Shown here: positions 41,032 to 50,061 of the stretch, one piece after another
Numbering within the stretch: position 1 is the first letter of the stretch
Layout of the letters: every line of letters starts with the position of its first letter
Assembly (NCBI RefSeq): GCF_042680685.1
Contig: NZ_JBHUEA010000019.1
Location: 1-64,000 of the forward strand
From: Amnibacterium endophyticum
GTDB lineage: Bacteria > Actinomycetota > Actinomycetes > Actinomycetales > Microbacteriaceae
DNA: 64,000 bases
Direction: 5' to 3'
Notes under the pieces: model-generated
Told to the model about the DNA's origin: nothing
The model's input: the letters and a program-made list of their open reading frames with translations, nothing else
Database searches by the model: none
Program-made: the position numbers and the translations under genes

Positions 41032-42108
41032 ATGAAGGCGTGGACCCTCGACTCGACCGACACGGCGCTGCGCCTGGAGGAGGTGCCGGACCCGGAGGTG
41101 CGCAGCGGTGCGGCGGTGCTGCGGATGCTCGCCGTGCAGGTGCCGGCCTACACGCGGGTGCTCACGATCGGCGGGCGTGGCGGGATCGCGACGCCGACCG
41201 TGCTGGGCATCGGGGGGATCGGTCGCGTCGTGCACGTCGCGGACGACGTGCACTCCGTGCGCCCCGGCGACATCGCGCTCTGCACCGGGTTCCTCCAGTC
41301 CGGGCGCATCGCAGAGCCGGAGGAGGTGCTGCTCGGCTGGACGGGCATCGGCGGGCGCGGCGCTCGCACCTCGACGACGGACTCGATGCGCCGGGTCTGG
41401 CGGACGGGCACGTTCGCGGAGCGGACGCTGATGCCCGCGTCCACGCTGGTCGCGCTGCCGGGTGCTGAGCGGTACCCGGACGTCGCGCGGCTCGCGTTCC
41501 TGCCCTGGCTGAGCGTCGCGGCCGGCGCCGTGGAGCGGAGCGACCTCACCGCCGGCGATCGCCTGGTCATCACGGGGGCCAGCGGCCAGCTCGGCGGAGC
41601 GGCGGTGCTGCTCGCTCTCGCCCGCGGCGTCGGCGCGATCGCCGCGGTCGGCCGCGACCAGAAGAGCCTCGAGCGCCTCGCGGCCCTCGACCCGCGGGTC
41701 CGTCCGGTGCGCTCCGTCGGCGACCGCACCGCCGACGCCGCCGCGATCGTCGCGGCACTGGGCGGGGAGGCCGACGTCGCGGTCGACGCGCTCGGCCCGG
41801 CGCCGAGCGCGGACCTCACCATGGCCGCGTTCGACGCACTCCGGCTGGACGGCACCATGGTGCTCCTCGGCGGGGTGCGTCAGGTCCTGCCCATCCCGTA
41901 CGACGAGCTGATGCACCGGCGCATCACGCTGCGGGGCTCGTGGATGGCGAGCAACGAGATCGCCTTCGCCGTCTGGCGACAGATCGCCGCAGGCGTGCTC
42001 GACCTCAGCGCCCTCGAGGTCGAGACGGCACGGCTCGACGACCCCGAAGCCGTGCTCGCCCGAGCGGAGAAGACTCACGGGCTCGGCTTCGTGGCCCTCC
42101 TCCCATGA
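41032..42108 (+). CDS. MDR-family NAD(P)H reductase
   Basis: A 358-aa medium-chain reductase. The N-terminal half has LRLEEVPDPEVRSGAAVLRMLAVQVPAYTR and VLGIGGIGRVV; the cofactor loop is VITGASGQLGGAAVLL. Zinc ligands are not seen. A G-rich ribosome site precedes the ATG. Divergent from the MmyB-type regulator, which probably controls it. Substrate unknown (quinone or enone). Confidence 0.88.
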   Translation: MKAWTLDSTDTALRLEEVPDPEVRSGAAVLRMLAVQVPAYTRVLTIGGRGGIATPTVLGIGGIGRVVHVADDVHSVRPGDIALCTGFLQSGRIAEPEEVLLGWTGIGGRGARTSTTDSMRRVWRTGTFAERTLMPASTLVALPGAERYPDVARLAFLPWLSVAAGAVERSDLTAGDRLVITGASGQLGGAAVLLALARGVGAIAAVGRDQKSLERLAALDPRVRPVRSVGDRTADAAAIVAALGGEADVAVDALGPAPSADLTMAAFDALRLDGTMVLLGGVRQVLPIPYDELMHRRITLRGSWMASNEIAFAVWRQIAAGVLDLSALEVETARLDDPEAVLARAEKTHGLGFVALLP

Positions 42109-42113
42109 TCGAC

Positions 42114-42134
42114 CGGCCGCGACCCGAGCGGCCG
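42114..42134. terminator. Hairpin between convergent genes
   Basis: CGGCCGC-N7-GCGGCCG, a 7-bp perfect stem, six bases after the reductase stop. Confidence 0.5.
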
Positions 42135-42257
42135 TGTCCTACCGCCGGGCAGCGTCTCGCACCATCAGGGACCTGAGACCTCACGGATGGGCTCTGCCCG
42201 AAACGCAGCGGGAGTCGGGAAGGAGTTACTGCACGAGCGCGCTGCGAGCCTGGGGCG

Positions 42258-42869
42258 TCACGTGGGTTGGAGGTCGATCTGGTGGTCGGCGCGGCTGGCG
42301 AGTGCCCGGTCGTGGGTGGCGAGGAGGACGGTGCCGCCCTGCTGTGCGACGCGGCTGATGAGGCCCGTGATGTGGTCGGCGGTGTCGTGGTCGAGTGCTG
42401 CGGTGGTCTCGTCAGCGATGAGGAGGCGGGGGCGGGTGGCGAGGGCGCGGGCGATGGCGACGCGTTGTTGCTGCCCGCCGGAGAGGGTCTCGACGAGGTG
42501 GTCGGCGGAGGCGGTGAGGTGGACGTCGTCGAGGGCGGCGGCGGCGCGGGCGCGGATCTTCGAGCGGGTGGAGCCGGGGTGCGCTTGCAGTGCGATCTCG
42601 ATGTTCTCGGCGGCGGTGAGGAGCCCGACGAGGCCGTAGGCCTGGAGGACGAGGCCGGTCTGCGCGGGCGGGTAGGGGTTGTGGACGGTGCCGGTGTCGG
42701 GGGTGTCGAGGCCGGCGACGAGGGCCAGGAGGGTCGATTTGCCGGAGCCGGAAGGGCCGGTGACGGCGGTGATACCGGGCGGGATGACGGCGGTGACGTG
42801 CTCGAGGATGGTGCGGCCGTCGCGGCGGTAGCCGACGCCGTCGATGCGGATCGTGGTGTCAGCGGTCAT
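42258..42869 (-). CDS. ABC transporter ATPase (second subunit)
   Basis: A 203-aa ATPase, short for the family. Walker A GPSGSGKST, signature LSGGQQQR, Walker B LLIADETTAALD (Thr replaces the usual Pro after DE), H-loop LATHD. Its ATG overlaps the stop of the preceding ATPase by 11 nt. Last gene of a permease-ATPase-ATPase operon. Confidence 0.9.
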   Translation of the reverse strand: MTADTTIRIDGVGYRRDGRTILEHVTAVIPPGITAVTGPSGSGKSTLLALVAGLDTPDTGTVHNPYPPAQTGLVLQAYGLVGLLTAAENIEIALQAHPGSTRSKIRARAAAALDDVHLTASADHLVETLSGGQQQRVAIARALATRPRLLIADETTAALDHDTADHITGLISRVAQQGGTVLLATHDRALASRADHQIDLQPT

Positions 42870-43560
42870 GGCGGGTGCCTTGGAGGTGGCCGTGGTCGAG
42901 GGTGATCGCGGTGGTGCAGGCGGCGGCGAGGTCGTGGTCGTGGGTGACGGCGACCACGGTGACGTGGCGCTCGGTGGCGATCTGCTGGAGCAGGGCGGTG
43001 GTGCGGTGCCGGTTCGCGGCGTCGAGCTGGCTGGTGGGCTCGTCGCAGAGGAGGACGGTGGGGCCGGTGGCGAGTCCCGCGGCGAGGGCGAGTCGTTGCC
43101 GCTCTCCGCCGGACAGGCGCGCGGCGGGGCTGCCGGCGACGAGGTCGAGGCCGAGGTCGTGGAGCAGCTCGTGCGGGTCGGGGAGGGCCGCCCTGCCGTG
43201 GCTGCGGGGTGCTCGGGCAGCGAAGTGGAGGTTCTCGAGGCAGGTGGCGTAGGGCAGCAGGGTGCGGAAGGGGTCCTGGGTGACGACGGCGAGCCGGGTG
43301 GCGCGGATCTGCAGCAGGCGGGTCTCGGTCTGGGTGGTGAGGTCGGTGTCGCCGAGGTGGATGGTGCCGCGGGTCGGCCGGTGCAGGCCGGCGATGAGGG
43401 TGAGCAGGGTCGATTTGCCGGAGCCGGAGGGACCGACGATCGCGGCGGTGGTGCCGGCGGGGACGTGCAGGTCGATGTCCGTGAGGGCGTCGACCGCCTG
43501 GCCCGGGTAGCGGTGGGACAGCCAGGCGACGGTGATCGACTCCGCGGCGGCGCGGCTCAT
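42859..43560 (-). CDS. ABC transporter ATPase (first subunit)
   Basis: A 233-aa MacB/LolD-type ATPase. Walker A GPSGSGKST, Q-loop VVTQDPF, signature LSGGERQR, Walker B VLLCDEPTSQLD, H-loop VTHDHD. The start overlaps the permease stop (ATGA). Pairs with the shorter ATPase at 42258. Confidence 0.92.
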   Translation of the reverse strand: MSRAAAESITVAWLSHRYPGQAVDALTDIDLHVPAGTTAAIVGPSGSGKSTLLTLIAGLHRPTRGTIHLGDTDLTTQTETRLLQIRATRLAVVTQDPFRTLLPYATCLENLHFAARAPRSHGRAALPDPHELLHDLGLDLVAGSPAARLSGGERQRLALAAGLATGPTVLLCDEPTSQLDAANRHRTTALLQQIATERHVTVVAVTHDHDLAAACTTAITLDHGHLQGTRHDR

Positions 43561-46500
43561 CCTGCGTCCTCGCGGAGGCGGGACGGGCGGGCGGCGCGCA
43601 GGACCTGGGTGGCGGCGAGGAAGGCGGTCACGGTGACGAGGACGACGAACAGCGCGGTGAAGGCCAGCAGCGATGGCGGCGCGGGGAGGTAGTGCAGCGG
43701 GATCGGGGTGGGGGTGGCGAACTCGGGCAGGACGGGGAGCACGACCAGGGCGGCGGCGAGGCCGGCGGGCAGGCCGAGCACGACCGCGGCGCCCAGCAGC
43801 AGCAGCTGCTCGAGCACGGCGGCGCGGTGCAGGGCGGGGCGGGGGACCCGGATCACGGCGAGGGCGGCGGCTTCGTAGGAGCGGCGGCGGGCCGAGGCCG
43901 CGATCGCCACCGCGGTGGCGGCCATGGCCAGCAGCGCGCCGATGAACGCGGCGACCAGCAGCAGGAGCAGGGACAGCGCGGGGGCCTCCCGGGCCAGCCG
44001 GGCGACACGATCCGTTGCGGTCTCGACGTGCTGGACGGTGAGGCCGGCGGCTTCGAGACGCCGGACGGCATCGGCGGGTGCCGAGGGGGAGAGCCAGACC
44101 TGCCAGTCGGCGTCCTCGTCGAAGTCGGGCACCTGCTGGCGGATGCTGGTCAGATCGGCGACAGCGCCCTGGTCCAGGACGACGGGCAGCAGCGCCCGGG
44201 TGTCCACGATGCGGATCGCGGCGGCGGCGCCCGTGTCGTCCTCGATCCTGCGGTCCGCGGCGGCGATGCCGCTGACGACCGCTGCTGGTGCGGCGACGAC
44301 CGGGAGGGGCACGGCGGTCGAGCGGTAGGCGATCGCGCTGGAGGCGCCGTCGTCGGCGCTGAAGCGGTCCTGGACACCTGCGGCGGTCACCCGCACGCGG
44401 TCGACCGCGCCACCGGTGGTGATCGCGGCCCGCCAGGCACGGGCCTGGGTGGTGCGGGCCGGCAACTGCCGCAGCGCGTCCGGGCTGCCCGCGGCGATTC
44501 CGGTGAGGGTGACGTCGCCGCTGAAGACGCCGTCCTCGACGCCGGGGCGGGCCCAGGTGATGCCGGTGAATCCGCACCCGTCGGTGCAGGGCATCGTCGC
44601 GGTGTAGTCGTGCACGCCGAGGCGCAGCGGACCGCTCGTGACCTGCAGGGACCTGCCACTGCTGTCGGTCAGGTCGAAGGCGACCTGCGCGCCGCCGGCG
44701 CGCCCGAGCGCGTCCGTCGTGATCCGCGCCTGCAGCCGGGTACCGACGACCCGTAGGGCCGGCACGGTGCCCGCGCGCAGCAGCGAGGCGAGCCGGGCGG
44801 GACTCGGCAGGTCGCGCGCCGCCGTCGCCACCGATGCGAGCCGGTCGGCGTCGACCGCCAGCAGCGTGCCGCGCAGGCTCGCGCCGCCGTAGGGCAGCCA
44901 GGTCGCCGCCGCGGCGGCCCACCGGCCATCGGGGTCGACCCGTCGGGTCACCGCGACGGGGTCGGCGGTCTGGTCGAAGGGCACCGAGACGACCGTCGCG
45001 GCGCCGAGCTCCGCCTCCGCCCGCGCGGCACGGTTCCCCGCCGCGACGTCCTCGCCCGCCACCCCGAAGCAGGCCAGTCCGACCGCCGCGGTCAGCAGCG
45101 CGATCAACCGGAGGCCCGCCGGACGACGGGCGACCTGTCGGGACGCCAGGAACAGCCCGATGCGTCGCGTCGCCCGCGTCGGCGCGACCAGGAGTCCGGC
45201 CGCCCGCGGGACGAGCCGGGCACCCAGTAGCGCCACCGCCAGCACCAGCAGCGCCGGTGCGACCAGCAGTCCGCCGGGCACGTCCGGCACCGACCGCAGC
45301 AGGACGAGCCCTGCGACCGCCACGACCGCGACGACCACCTCGAGCGCCAGCAGGCGGGCGCCCGCGGGAGCGGGGTCGCCGGTCCTTCGCCACTGCTCCA
45401 GCACCGGACGCAGCAGCACACGTCGCGCCGCCGCCGCCGCGGCGACCAGACCGCCCGCCGCCGCACCGATCGCCGCCACCACCGATCCGACCGGGACCGC
45501 GACCGGTGTGTCCGGAGCCAGTGCCAGCGCCGCGAAGAGCGCTGCGCCGCCGGATGCCAGAACGATGCCCGTGGGCAGCGCGACGCCGATCAGCAGCAGC
45601 GGCTCGGTCAACCCGAAGCGCCACAGCGCTGCGCGGGAGAAGCCGCGCAGCTTCGCCGCCGCGAGCTCCGCGCCGCGCGCCTCGACGGCGTCCGCCGTCA
45701 CGACGAACAGCACCAGCCAGCCCAGCAGCACCAGCTGCCCCGTCACCGCCGCGGCGCCGATCTCCACACTGCGCCGCTGCGCGGCCGCCTGCCGCAGCAC
45801 CGCCGACAGGTCCGTCCCGACCTGGAACACCTCGCCCGAGGTGAACCGCGTCCGCACCGCCGCCACCTGCGCCTCCACCCGCCGCACGTCGGCGAGGCGG
45901 ATCCGGCTCGGATCCAGCGGGTAGTCCACCGATGCCCGCACCAGCGCATCGGGTGGCACCGAGCGGAAGGTGCTCCTCGCCACGAAGACCGCGGGGATCC
46001 GGGCCGGCCCCTGGAGCGCCGGCGCGGACTGGAAGTAGTCCCGGTCGAACCAGTACGTCGCTGACGCGTCGCGCGGCAGGTACACGCCCACCACCCGGAC
46101 CATCCGCCCCGCACCCAGCGCCAGCTCGCTGCCGAGACGGACCCGGTACGGACCGGCTGCGCGCGCCGACAGCATCGCCTCGCCGCGCCCGGTCGCGCAG
46201 CGCCCCGCGGTGAGCCGGAGCTGCCCGCACGCGCCGCTCCGCCATACCAGCGCCGAGTCCACCACCTCTCCGTCCGGCATCGTCATGAAGGCGTGCTGGA
46301 ACATCTGCGTCACCGGTGCGCGGAATCCCACGAGGCCCGGCGGTGCCGCGGTCAGGGAGCGCTCCGCCTGCGAGGCCGAGAGCTCCTCTGTCGACCCCTG
46401 TGACGCCGACAACGTCAACCCCGACGACGCCACCGGCGCCTGCACCAGCACATCCCGCAACGTCGACTCCGCTGCCGCCCGCCCGTACAACGGACCCAAC

Positions 46501-46583
46501 GCCGCGGCCCCCACCGGCACCACCGCCGCCACGAACACCATCACCACGAGCGGCAGACGCCATCGCAGACCGCGCACCGCCAT
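43557..46583 (-). CDS. Large two-module FtsX-like ABC permease
   Basis: About 1008 aa, fitting a double FtsX permease. TM1 is LPLVVMVFVAAVVPVGAAAL. An outer domain precedes three helices near 290-400, then central helices near 430-520, a second outer domain of ~300 residues (two Cys in MPCTDGCGF) and final helices (LSLLLLLVAAFIGALLAMAA, LLLLGAAVVLGLPAGLAAAL, LLAFTALFVVLVTVTAFLAA). Start uncertain: ATG 46583 begins the conserved part; GTG 46688 has a far better GGAGGAG site and adds 35 Arg-rich residues. Exporter; substrate unknown. Confidence 0.88.
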   Translation of the reverse strand: MAVRGLRWRLPLVVMVFVAAVVPVGAAALGPLYGRAAAESTLRDVLVQAPVASSGLTLSASQGSTEELSASQAERSLTAAPPGLVGFRAPVTQMFQHAFMTMPDGEVVDSALVWRSGACGQLRLTAGRCATGRGEAMLSARAAGPYRVRLGSELALGAGRMVRVVGVYLPRDASATYWFDRDYFQSAPALQGPARIPAVFVARSTFRSVPPDALVRASVDYPLDPSRIRLADVRRVEAQVAAVRTRFTSGEVFQVGTDLSAVLRQAAAQRRSVEIGAAAVTGQLVLLGWLVLFVVTADAVEARGAELAAAKLRGFSRAALWRFGLTEPLLLIGVALPTGIVLASGGAALFAALALAPDTPVAVPVGSVVAAIGAAAGGLVAAAAAARRVLLRPVLEQWRRTGDPAPAGARLLALEVVVAVVAVAGLVLLRSVPDVPGGLLVAPALLVLAVALLGARLVPRAAGLLVAPTRATRRIGLFLASRQVARRPAGLRLIALLTAAVGLACFGVAGEDVAAGNRAARAEAELGAATVVSVPFDQTADPVAVTRRVDPDGRWAAAAATWLPYGGASLRGTLLAVDADRLASVATAARDLPSPARLASLLRAGTVPALRVVGTRLQARITTDALGRAGGAQVAFDLTDSSGRSLQVTSGPLRLGVHDYTATMPCTDGCGFTGITWARPGVEDGVFSGDVTLTGIAAGSPDALRQLPARTTQARAWRAAITTGGAVDRVRVTAAGVQDRFSADDGASSAIAYRSTAVPLPVVAAPAAVVSGIAAADRRIEDDTGAAAAIRIVDTRALLPVVLDQGAVADLTSIRQQVPDFDEDADWQVWLSPSAPADAVRRLEAAGLTVQHVETATDRVARLAREAPALSLLLLLVAAFIGALLAMAATAVAIAASARRRSYEAAALAVIRVPRPALHRAAVLEQLLLLGAAVVLGLPAGLAAALVVLPVLPEFATPTPIPLHYLPAPPSLLAFTALFVVLVTVTAFLAATQVLRAARPSRLREDAG

Positions 46584-47057
46584 CCCGAACGTCGGCTGGC
46601 GCGCCGCCCGTGTTCTTCCGGGTGACCGCGGTCGTCTCGCGGACCTGCTCGTCGGACATCTCGGCTCGAGACCGGTGGGACCGCTCACCGCTCTCCTCCC
46701 CGGGTTCGCTACGCCCGACTTCCGTGACGCTACACAGCGATCGCTGCTGGCGAATCGGTCACGGATCGGTCGCCCGGACCGAGCGCCGGCGTTCGGCGGA
46801 CCTGCCGAGCGGCCCGACTCGCTGCACCGACCTGCGGGCACGAGCTCGGTGCAGGCCGGACGGCGAGCGCCCAGCCCGCTCGGCGGGGCGGTGTCGCTCG
46901 ACCTCCCGCCGAGTCGACGGACGCTTGACCGATCCGCTGACGGATGCGGCCCGTGCGCTGCGCCTCATAGCGTCGCGCCGAGGCGCAGCGCACTGCGTGC
47001 GACCGGGTCGAGGGATCTTCGACACCGGTCCGACGACTCGACGACCAGGAGGTCCAC
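46584..47057. other. 474-bp divergent intergenic region
   Basis: Holds the 5' leader of the ABC operon (minus-strand GTG 46688 with GGAGGAG, minus-strand TAGCGT near 46730) and the ribosome site AGGAGG of the oxidoreductase gene at 47058. A minus-strand frame from 46659 (MSDEQVRETTAVTRKNTGG) has unusually good codon bias but ends in the permease's wrong frame. No other gene supported. Confidence 0.5.
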
Positions 47058-47666
47058 ATGAAGATCGGAATTCTCGGCACGGGCAAGGTGGCGCACGTGC
47101 TCGGCGGCGCATGGCAGCAGGCCGGGCACGAGGTCCTGCTCGGAGGACGAACGCCGAGCGCGGCCGACTCGGGGCTGGAGGTCGGGCTCCTCAAGGACGT
47201 CCTCGCCTTCGGTGACGTGATCGTGAACGCGATCACGGGCGCGGCCGCGCTCGAGGCGATCACGGCGCTCGACGTGTCGGCGATGGCCGGCAAGACGCTG
47301 CTCGACGTGACGAACGCGGTCAGTGCGACGGGGGAGCTCGTCTACCCGAACTCGAGCCTCGCCGAGCACCTGCAGGCGGCGCTGCCCGACGTGCACGTCG
47401 TGAAGTCGCTGAACACCGCAGCGATCGAGGTGCAGGCGGATCCGTCGCTCGCCGGCCCCGGGACGCTGTTCGTCTCGGGCGACGACGCCGACGCGAAGCA
47501 GCAGGTGGTCGGACTCCTGCACGACCTGGGCTGGACGGACGACGGCATCCTCGACCTCGGCGGGGTGCAGACCGCGCGTGGACCGGAGCACTACATCGTG
47601 CTGTTCTTCCTCGCCATCGGCGTGCTGAAGAGTCCCTTCTTCAACCTGCGGATCAGCCAGAAGTAG
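47058..47666 (+). CDS. NADP/F420-type reductase (Rossmann, F420H2:NADP+-like)
   Basis: A 202-aa protein. Dinucleotide loop MKIGILGTGKVAHVLGGAWQQAGHEVLLGGR, then VIVNAITGAAALEAI and a C-terminal helix. This matches the NADPH-dependent F420 reductase / prephenate-dehydrogenase-like fold. AGGAGG precedes the ATG. First gene of a four-gene redox operon; a second member of the same fold is its last gene (49307). Confidence 0.88.
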   Translation: MKIGILGTGKVAHVLGGAWQQAGHEVLLGGRTPSAADSGLEVGLLKDVLAFGDVIVNAITGAAALEAITALDVSAMAGKTLLDVTNAVSATGELVYPNSSLAEHLQAALPDVHVVKSLNTAAIEVQADPSLAGPGTLFVSGDDADAKQQVVGLLHDLGWTDDGILDLGGVQTARGPEHYIVLFFLAIGVLKSPFFNLRISQK

Positions 47667-47697
47667 CGCACGCGGATCAGCCGGAGACGTGGACGAC

Positions 47698-48345
47698 ATG
47701 GACGAGACGACCGACGCGCTGCCGCCCGCGTTCACGAGTGCGCTGGCGAACGAGCAGTTCATCCTGCAGTCCGTGTCGGGCGCGACGATCAGCGAGAGCG
47801 GGTCGCGGTCGGCGCTCTACCTGTCGTCGCTCTCCAGCGGGCTCGTCGCGATCGGGTTCGCGAGCGCCGCCCGGGGAGCGTTCGCGCCGCTCGCGTTCAC
47901 GGTGCTGCCGACCGTGTTCCTGCTCGGATGCTTCACCGCGGTCCGTCTCGTCGACACCAGCGTGGAGAACCTCGTCGCGCTCCGGCGGGCGCAGCGGATC
48001 CGGACGCACTGGGCCCGCCTGCACCCGACGGGATCGTGGTTCTTCGAGGCCGACGCTCCGGGGACCGGGCAGCGCGGCTCCGTGTACGGGTTCTGGTCGC
48101 TGCTGTTCACGATGGCGAGCCTCATCGTCCTGGTCAACGGCGTGCTCGGCGGCGCCATCGCCGCCCTCGTCGTCGCGGTCGCCCTCCACGGTCCGGCCGC
48201 GGTGGCCGTGGGTATCGGGATCGTCGTCGGACTCGCCTCCGTGGCGAGCGGCCTCACCTACGAGCACCGCCGTATCGACCCCTTCATCCGCTCGTCCACC
48301 CGGCAGGACGGGCCCCCGCAGTCGTCGGGAGAGACGGAGCAGTGA
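47698..48345 (+). CDS. Membrane protein, 215 aa
   Basis: Helices SALYLSSLSSGLVAIGFASAA, FAPLAFTVLPTVFLLGCFTAV, YGFWSLLFTMASLIVLVNGVLGG and AAVAVGIGIVVGLASVASGL. Family not recognised. ATG at 47698 chosen; GTG at 47689 possible. Its stop overlaps the next start (TGATG), so it is translated with the reductase that follows. Confidence 0.78.
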   Translation: MDETTDALPPAFTSALANEQFILQSVSGATISESGSRSALYLSSLSSGLVAIGFASAARGAFAPLAFTVLPTVFLLGCFTAVRLVDTSVENLVALRRAQRIRTHWARLHPTGSWFFEADAPGTGQRGSVYGFWSLLFTMASLIVLVNGVLGGAIAALVVAVALHGPAAVAVGIGIVVGLASVASGLTYEHRRIDPFIRSSTRQDGPPQSSGETEQ

Positions 48346-49310
48346 TGGCCGAACGCTGGATCGCGGCCTCCTTCGGAGGACCGGAGGCACTGCGCCTCGA
48401 GCCCTGCGCGGTACCGGAGCCGAGGAGCGGCGAGGTGCTGGTCGCCGTCGCTGCCGTCGGCATGAACCCCGCCGACTACAAGCACATCGCACCGGGCCAG
48501 GACCCGCGCCTGCTGCCGCTCGCACTCGGCTTCGAGGTCGCCGGCACCATCGCGGCGCTGGGGTCGGGTACGTCCATCGCGACCGGAAGCGGGGCCGTCG
48601 GCGACGAGGTGATCGCTGCGCAGATTTCGGGTGGGTACGCGACCCACGTGGTCGTGAGCGCCGCGGACGTCTTCGCCAAGCCCGAGCGCTTGAGCATGGC
48701 CGAGGCGGCGAACCTGATCGTGGCCGGGTCGACGGCCGCCGAGCTGGTCGACGTCACCGGCGTCGGACCGGGCGACACCGTGCTGATCCACGGCGCGTCC
48801 GGGGCCGTCGGGACCAGCGTCGCGCAGCAGGCGGCGCTGGTCGGCGCTCGGGTGATCGGCACCGCGAGCGAGCAGCACTTCGCCGCAGTCCGAGCGGCCG
48901 GCGCGCAGCCGGTCGCCTACGGCGACGGCCTCGAGTCCCGGGTCCGCCAGCTCGCTCCGGAGGGGATCACGGCGGCGATCGACACCGTCGGCACCGACGA
49001 GGCGATCGACGTCTCGATCGCCCTCGTCGCCGACCGCGCCCGGATCGCGACGACCGCCGCGTTCGCTCGAGCAGCACGAGCGGGGTTCACCGCCGTGGGC
49101 GCGCGCAATCCTCGCTCCGCGCCGTTCCGCGCCGGAGTCCGAGGCCGGGTGATCGGTCTCGCCGCCTCCGGGGACCTGCGCGTCCCGGTGAGCGAGATCT
49201 ATCCGTTCTCGCGGGCACCGGAGGCGCTCGCGAGGCTGATGGGTCACCATCCGGGCGGCAAGCTCGCGCTCGCCGTCGAACCGCCAACGGAACCGGAGGA
49301 GCACGCGTGA
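48345..49310 (+). CDS. NADPH:quinone oxidoreductase family protein
   Basis: A 321-aa zinc-free MDR reductase: GEVLVAVAAVGMNPADYKHI, LGFEVAGTIAALG, and the cofactor loop LIHGASGAVGTSVAQQAA. Its stop overlaps the next GTG (GTGA). It probably reduces quinones or electrophilic carbonyls with NADPH, which the Rossmann proteins in the operon might supply. Confidence 0.9.
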   Translation: MAERWIAASFGGPEALRLEPCAVPEPRSGEVLVAVAAVGMNPADYKHIAPGQDPRLLPLALGFEVAGTIAALGSGTSIATGSGAVGDEVIAAQISGGYATHVVVSAADVFAKPERLSMAEAANLIVAGSTAAELVDVTGVGPGDTVLIHGASGAVGTSVAQQAALVGARVIGTASEQHFAAVRAAGAQPVAYGDGLESRVRQLAPEGITAAIDTVGTDEAIDVSIALVADRARIATTAAFARAARAGFTAVGARNPRSAPFRAGVRGRVIGLAASGDLRVPVSEIYPFSRAPEALARLMGHHPGGKLALAVEPPTEPEEHA

Positions 49311-49957
49311 GCACCATCGGCATGATCGGCACCGGCCACGTCGGCGCGCAGATCGCCCGCGCCGTGGCCGTCGCGGGCTACGACGTCGTCCTCAGCAACG
49401 CCGGCGGTGTCGGGACGCTCGGAGGCCTGGTGTCCGAGCTGGCCCCCCGCGCGACCGCCGCGACCGTGCCCGAGGCCGCGGCGCGGGCGGACCTGGTCGT
49501 GGTCGCGGTGCCGATGCGCGCGTTCTCCGCCCTGCCGGCCGACGCCCTCGCGGGGAAGGTCGTCGCGGTGACCAGCAACTACAACCGGGACCGCGAGGGA
49601 CCGGTCCTCGCCATCGACGAGCAGCGGACGACGGTGCCGGGCATCCTGCAAGCCGTGCTGCCGCGATCGAGGGTGGTCCGGGCCTTCAGCCACATCTCCT
49701 CCGCCGAGCTCACGACGGACGGGTCGCCGGCGGGCACTCCGCACCGGCGCGCGCTCGCGTTCGCGGGTGACGACTCGAGCGCCGGTGCCGCCGTCGCCGC
49801 GCTGTACGACGCGATCGGGTTCGACGCGCTCGACCTGGGCGGGCTGGACGAGGCGTGGCGCATCGATCGGGGGCAGCCGGCGTTCATCGCGCACCTGGAC
49901 CTCGAGCAGCTGCAGGTCGCCGTCGCGCGCGCCGACCGCAGGCGCAGCGGACGCTGA
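49307..49957 (+). CDS. NADPH-dependent F420 reductase-like protein
   Basis: A 216-aa protein with STIGMIGTGHVGAQIARAVAVAGYDVVLSN and ADLVVVAVPMRAFSALP, typical of F420H2:NADP+ oxidoreductase-like proteins. The C-terminal helix region has EAWRIDRGQPAF. GTG start overlaps the upstream stop. Last gene of the redox operon. Whether it uses F420 is not decidable from the sequence. Confidence 0.88.
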   Translation: MSTIGMIGTGHVGAQIARAVAVAGYDVVLSNAGGVGTLGGLVSELAPRATAATVPEAAARADLVVVAVPMRAFSALPADALAGKVVAVTSNYNRDREGPVLAIDEQRTTVPGILQAVLPRSRVVRAFSHISSAELTTDGSPAGTPHRRALAFAGDDSSAGAAVAALYDAIGFDALDLGGLDEAWRIDRGQPAFIAHLDLEQLQVAVARADRRRSGR

Positions 49958-50061
49958 TCGGGGTCACCGACCTCCTGCGGGCCGCCCCGTCGACCGCGCT
50001 GCTCCTGTCGCGCAGCGGGCGTCGACGACCTCGAGACCGTGCCGACACCGAGCGCGAGCCG

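Noticed and set aside
40948..42078. N-terminal extension of the XRE regulator across the divergent reductase
   Set aside because: Antisense to a clear MDR gene; the HTH domain begins after the ATG at 40947.
42267..42905. Gly/Val-rich plus-strand frame over the ABC ATPase
   Set aside because: Mirror of the minus-strand ATPase codons; no start context and low-complexity product.
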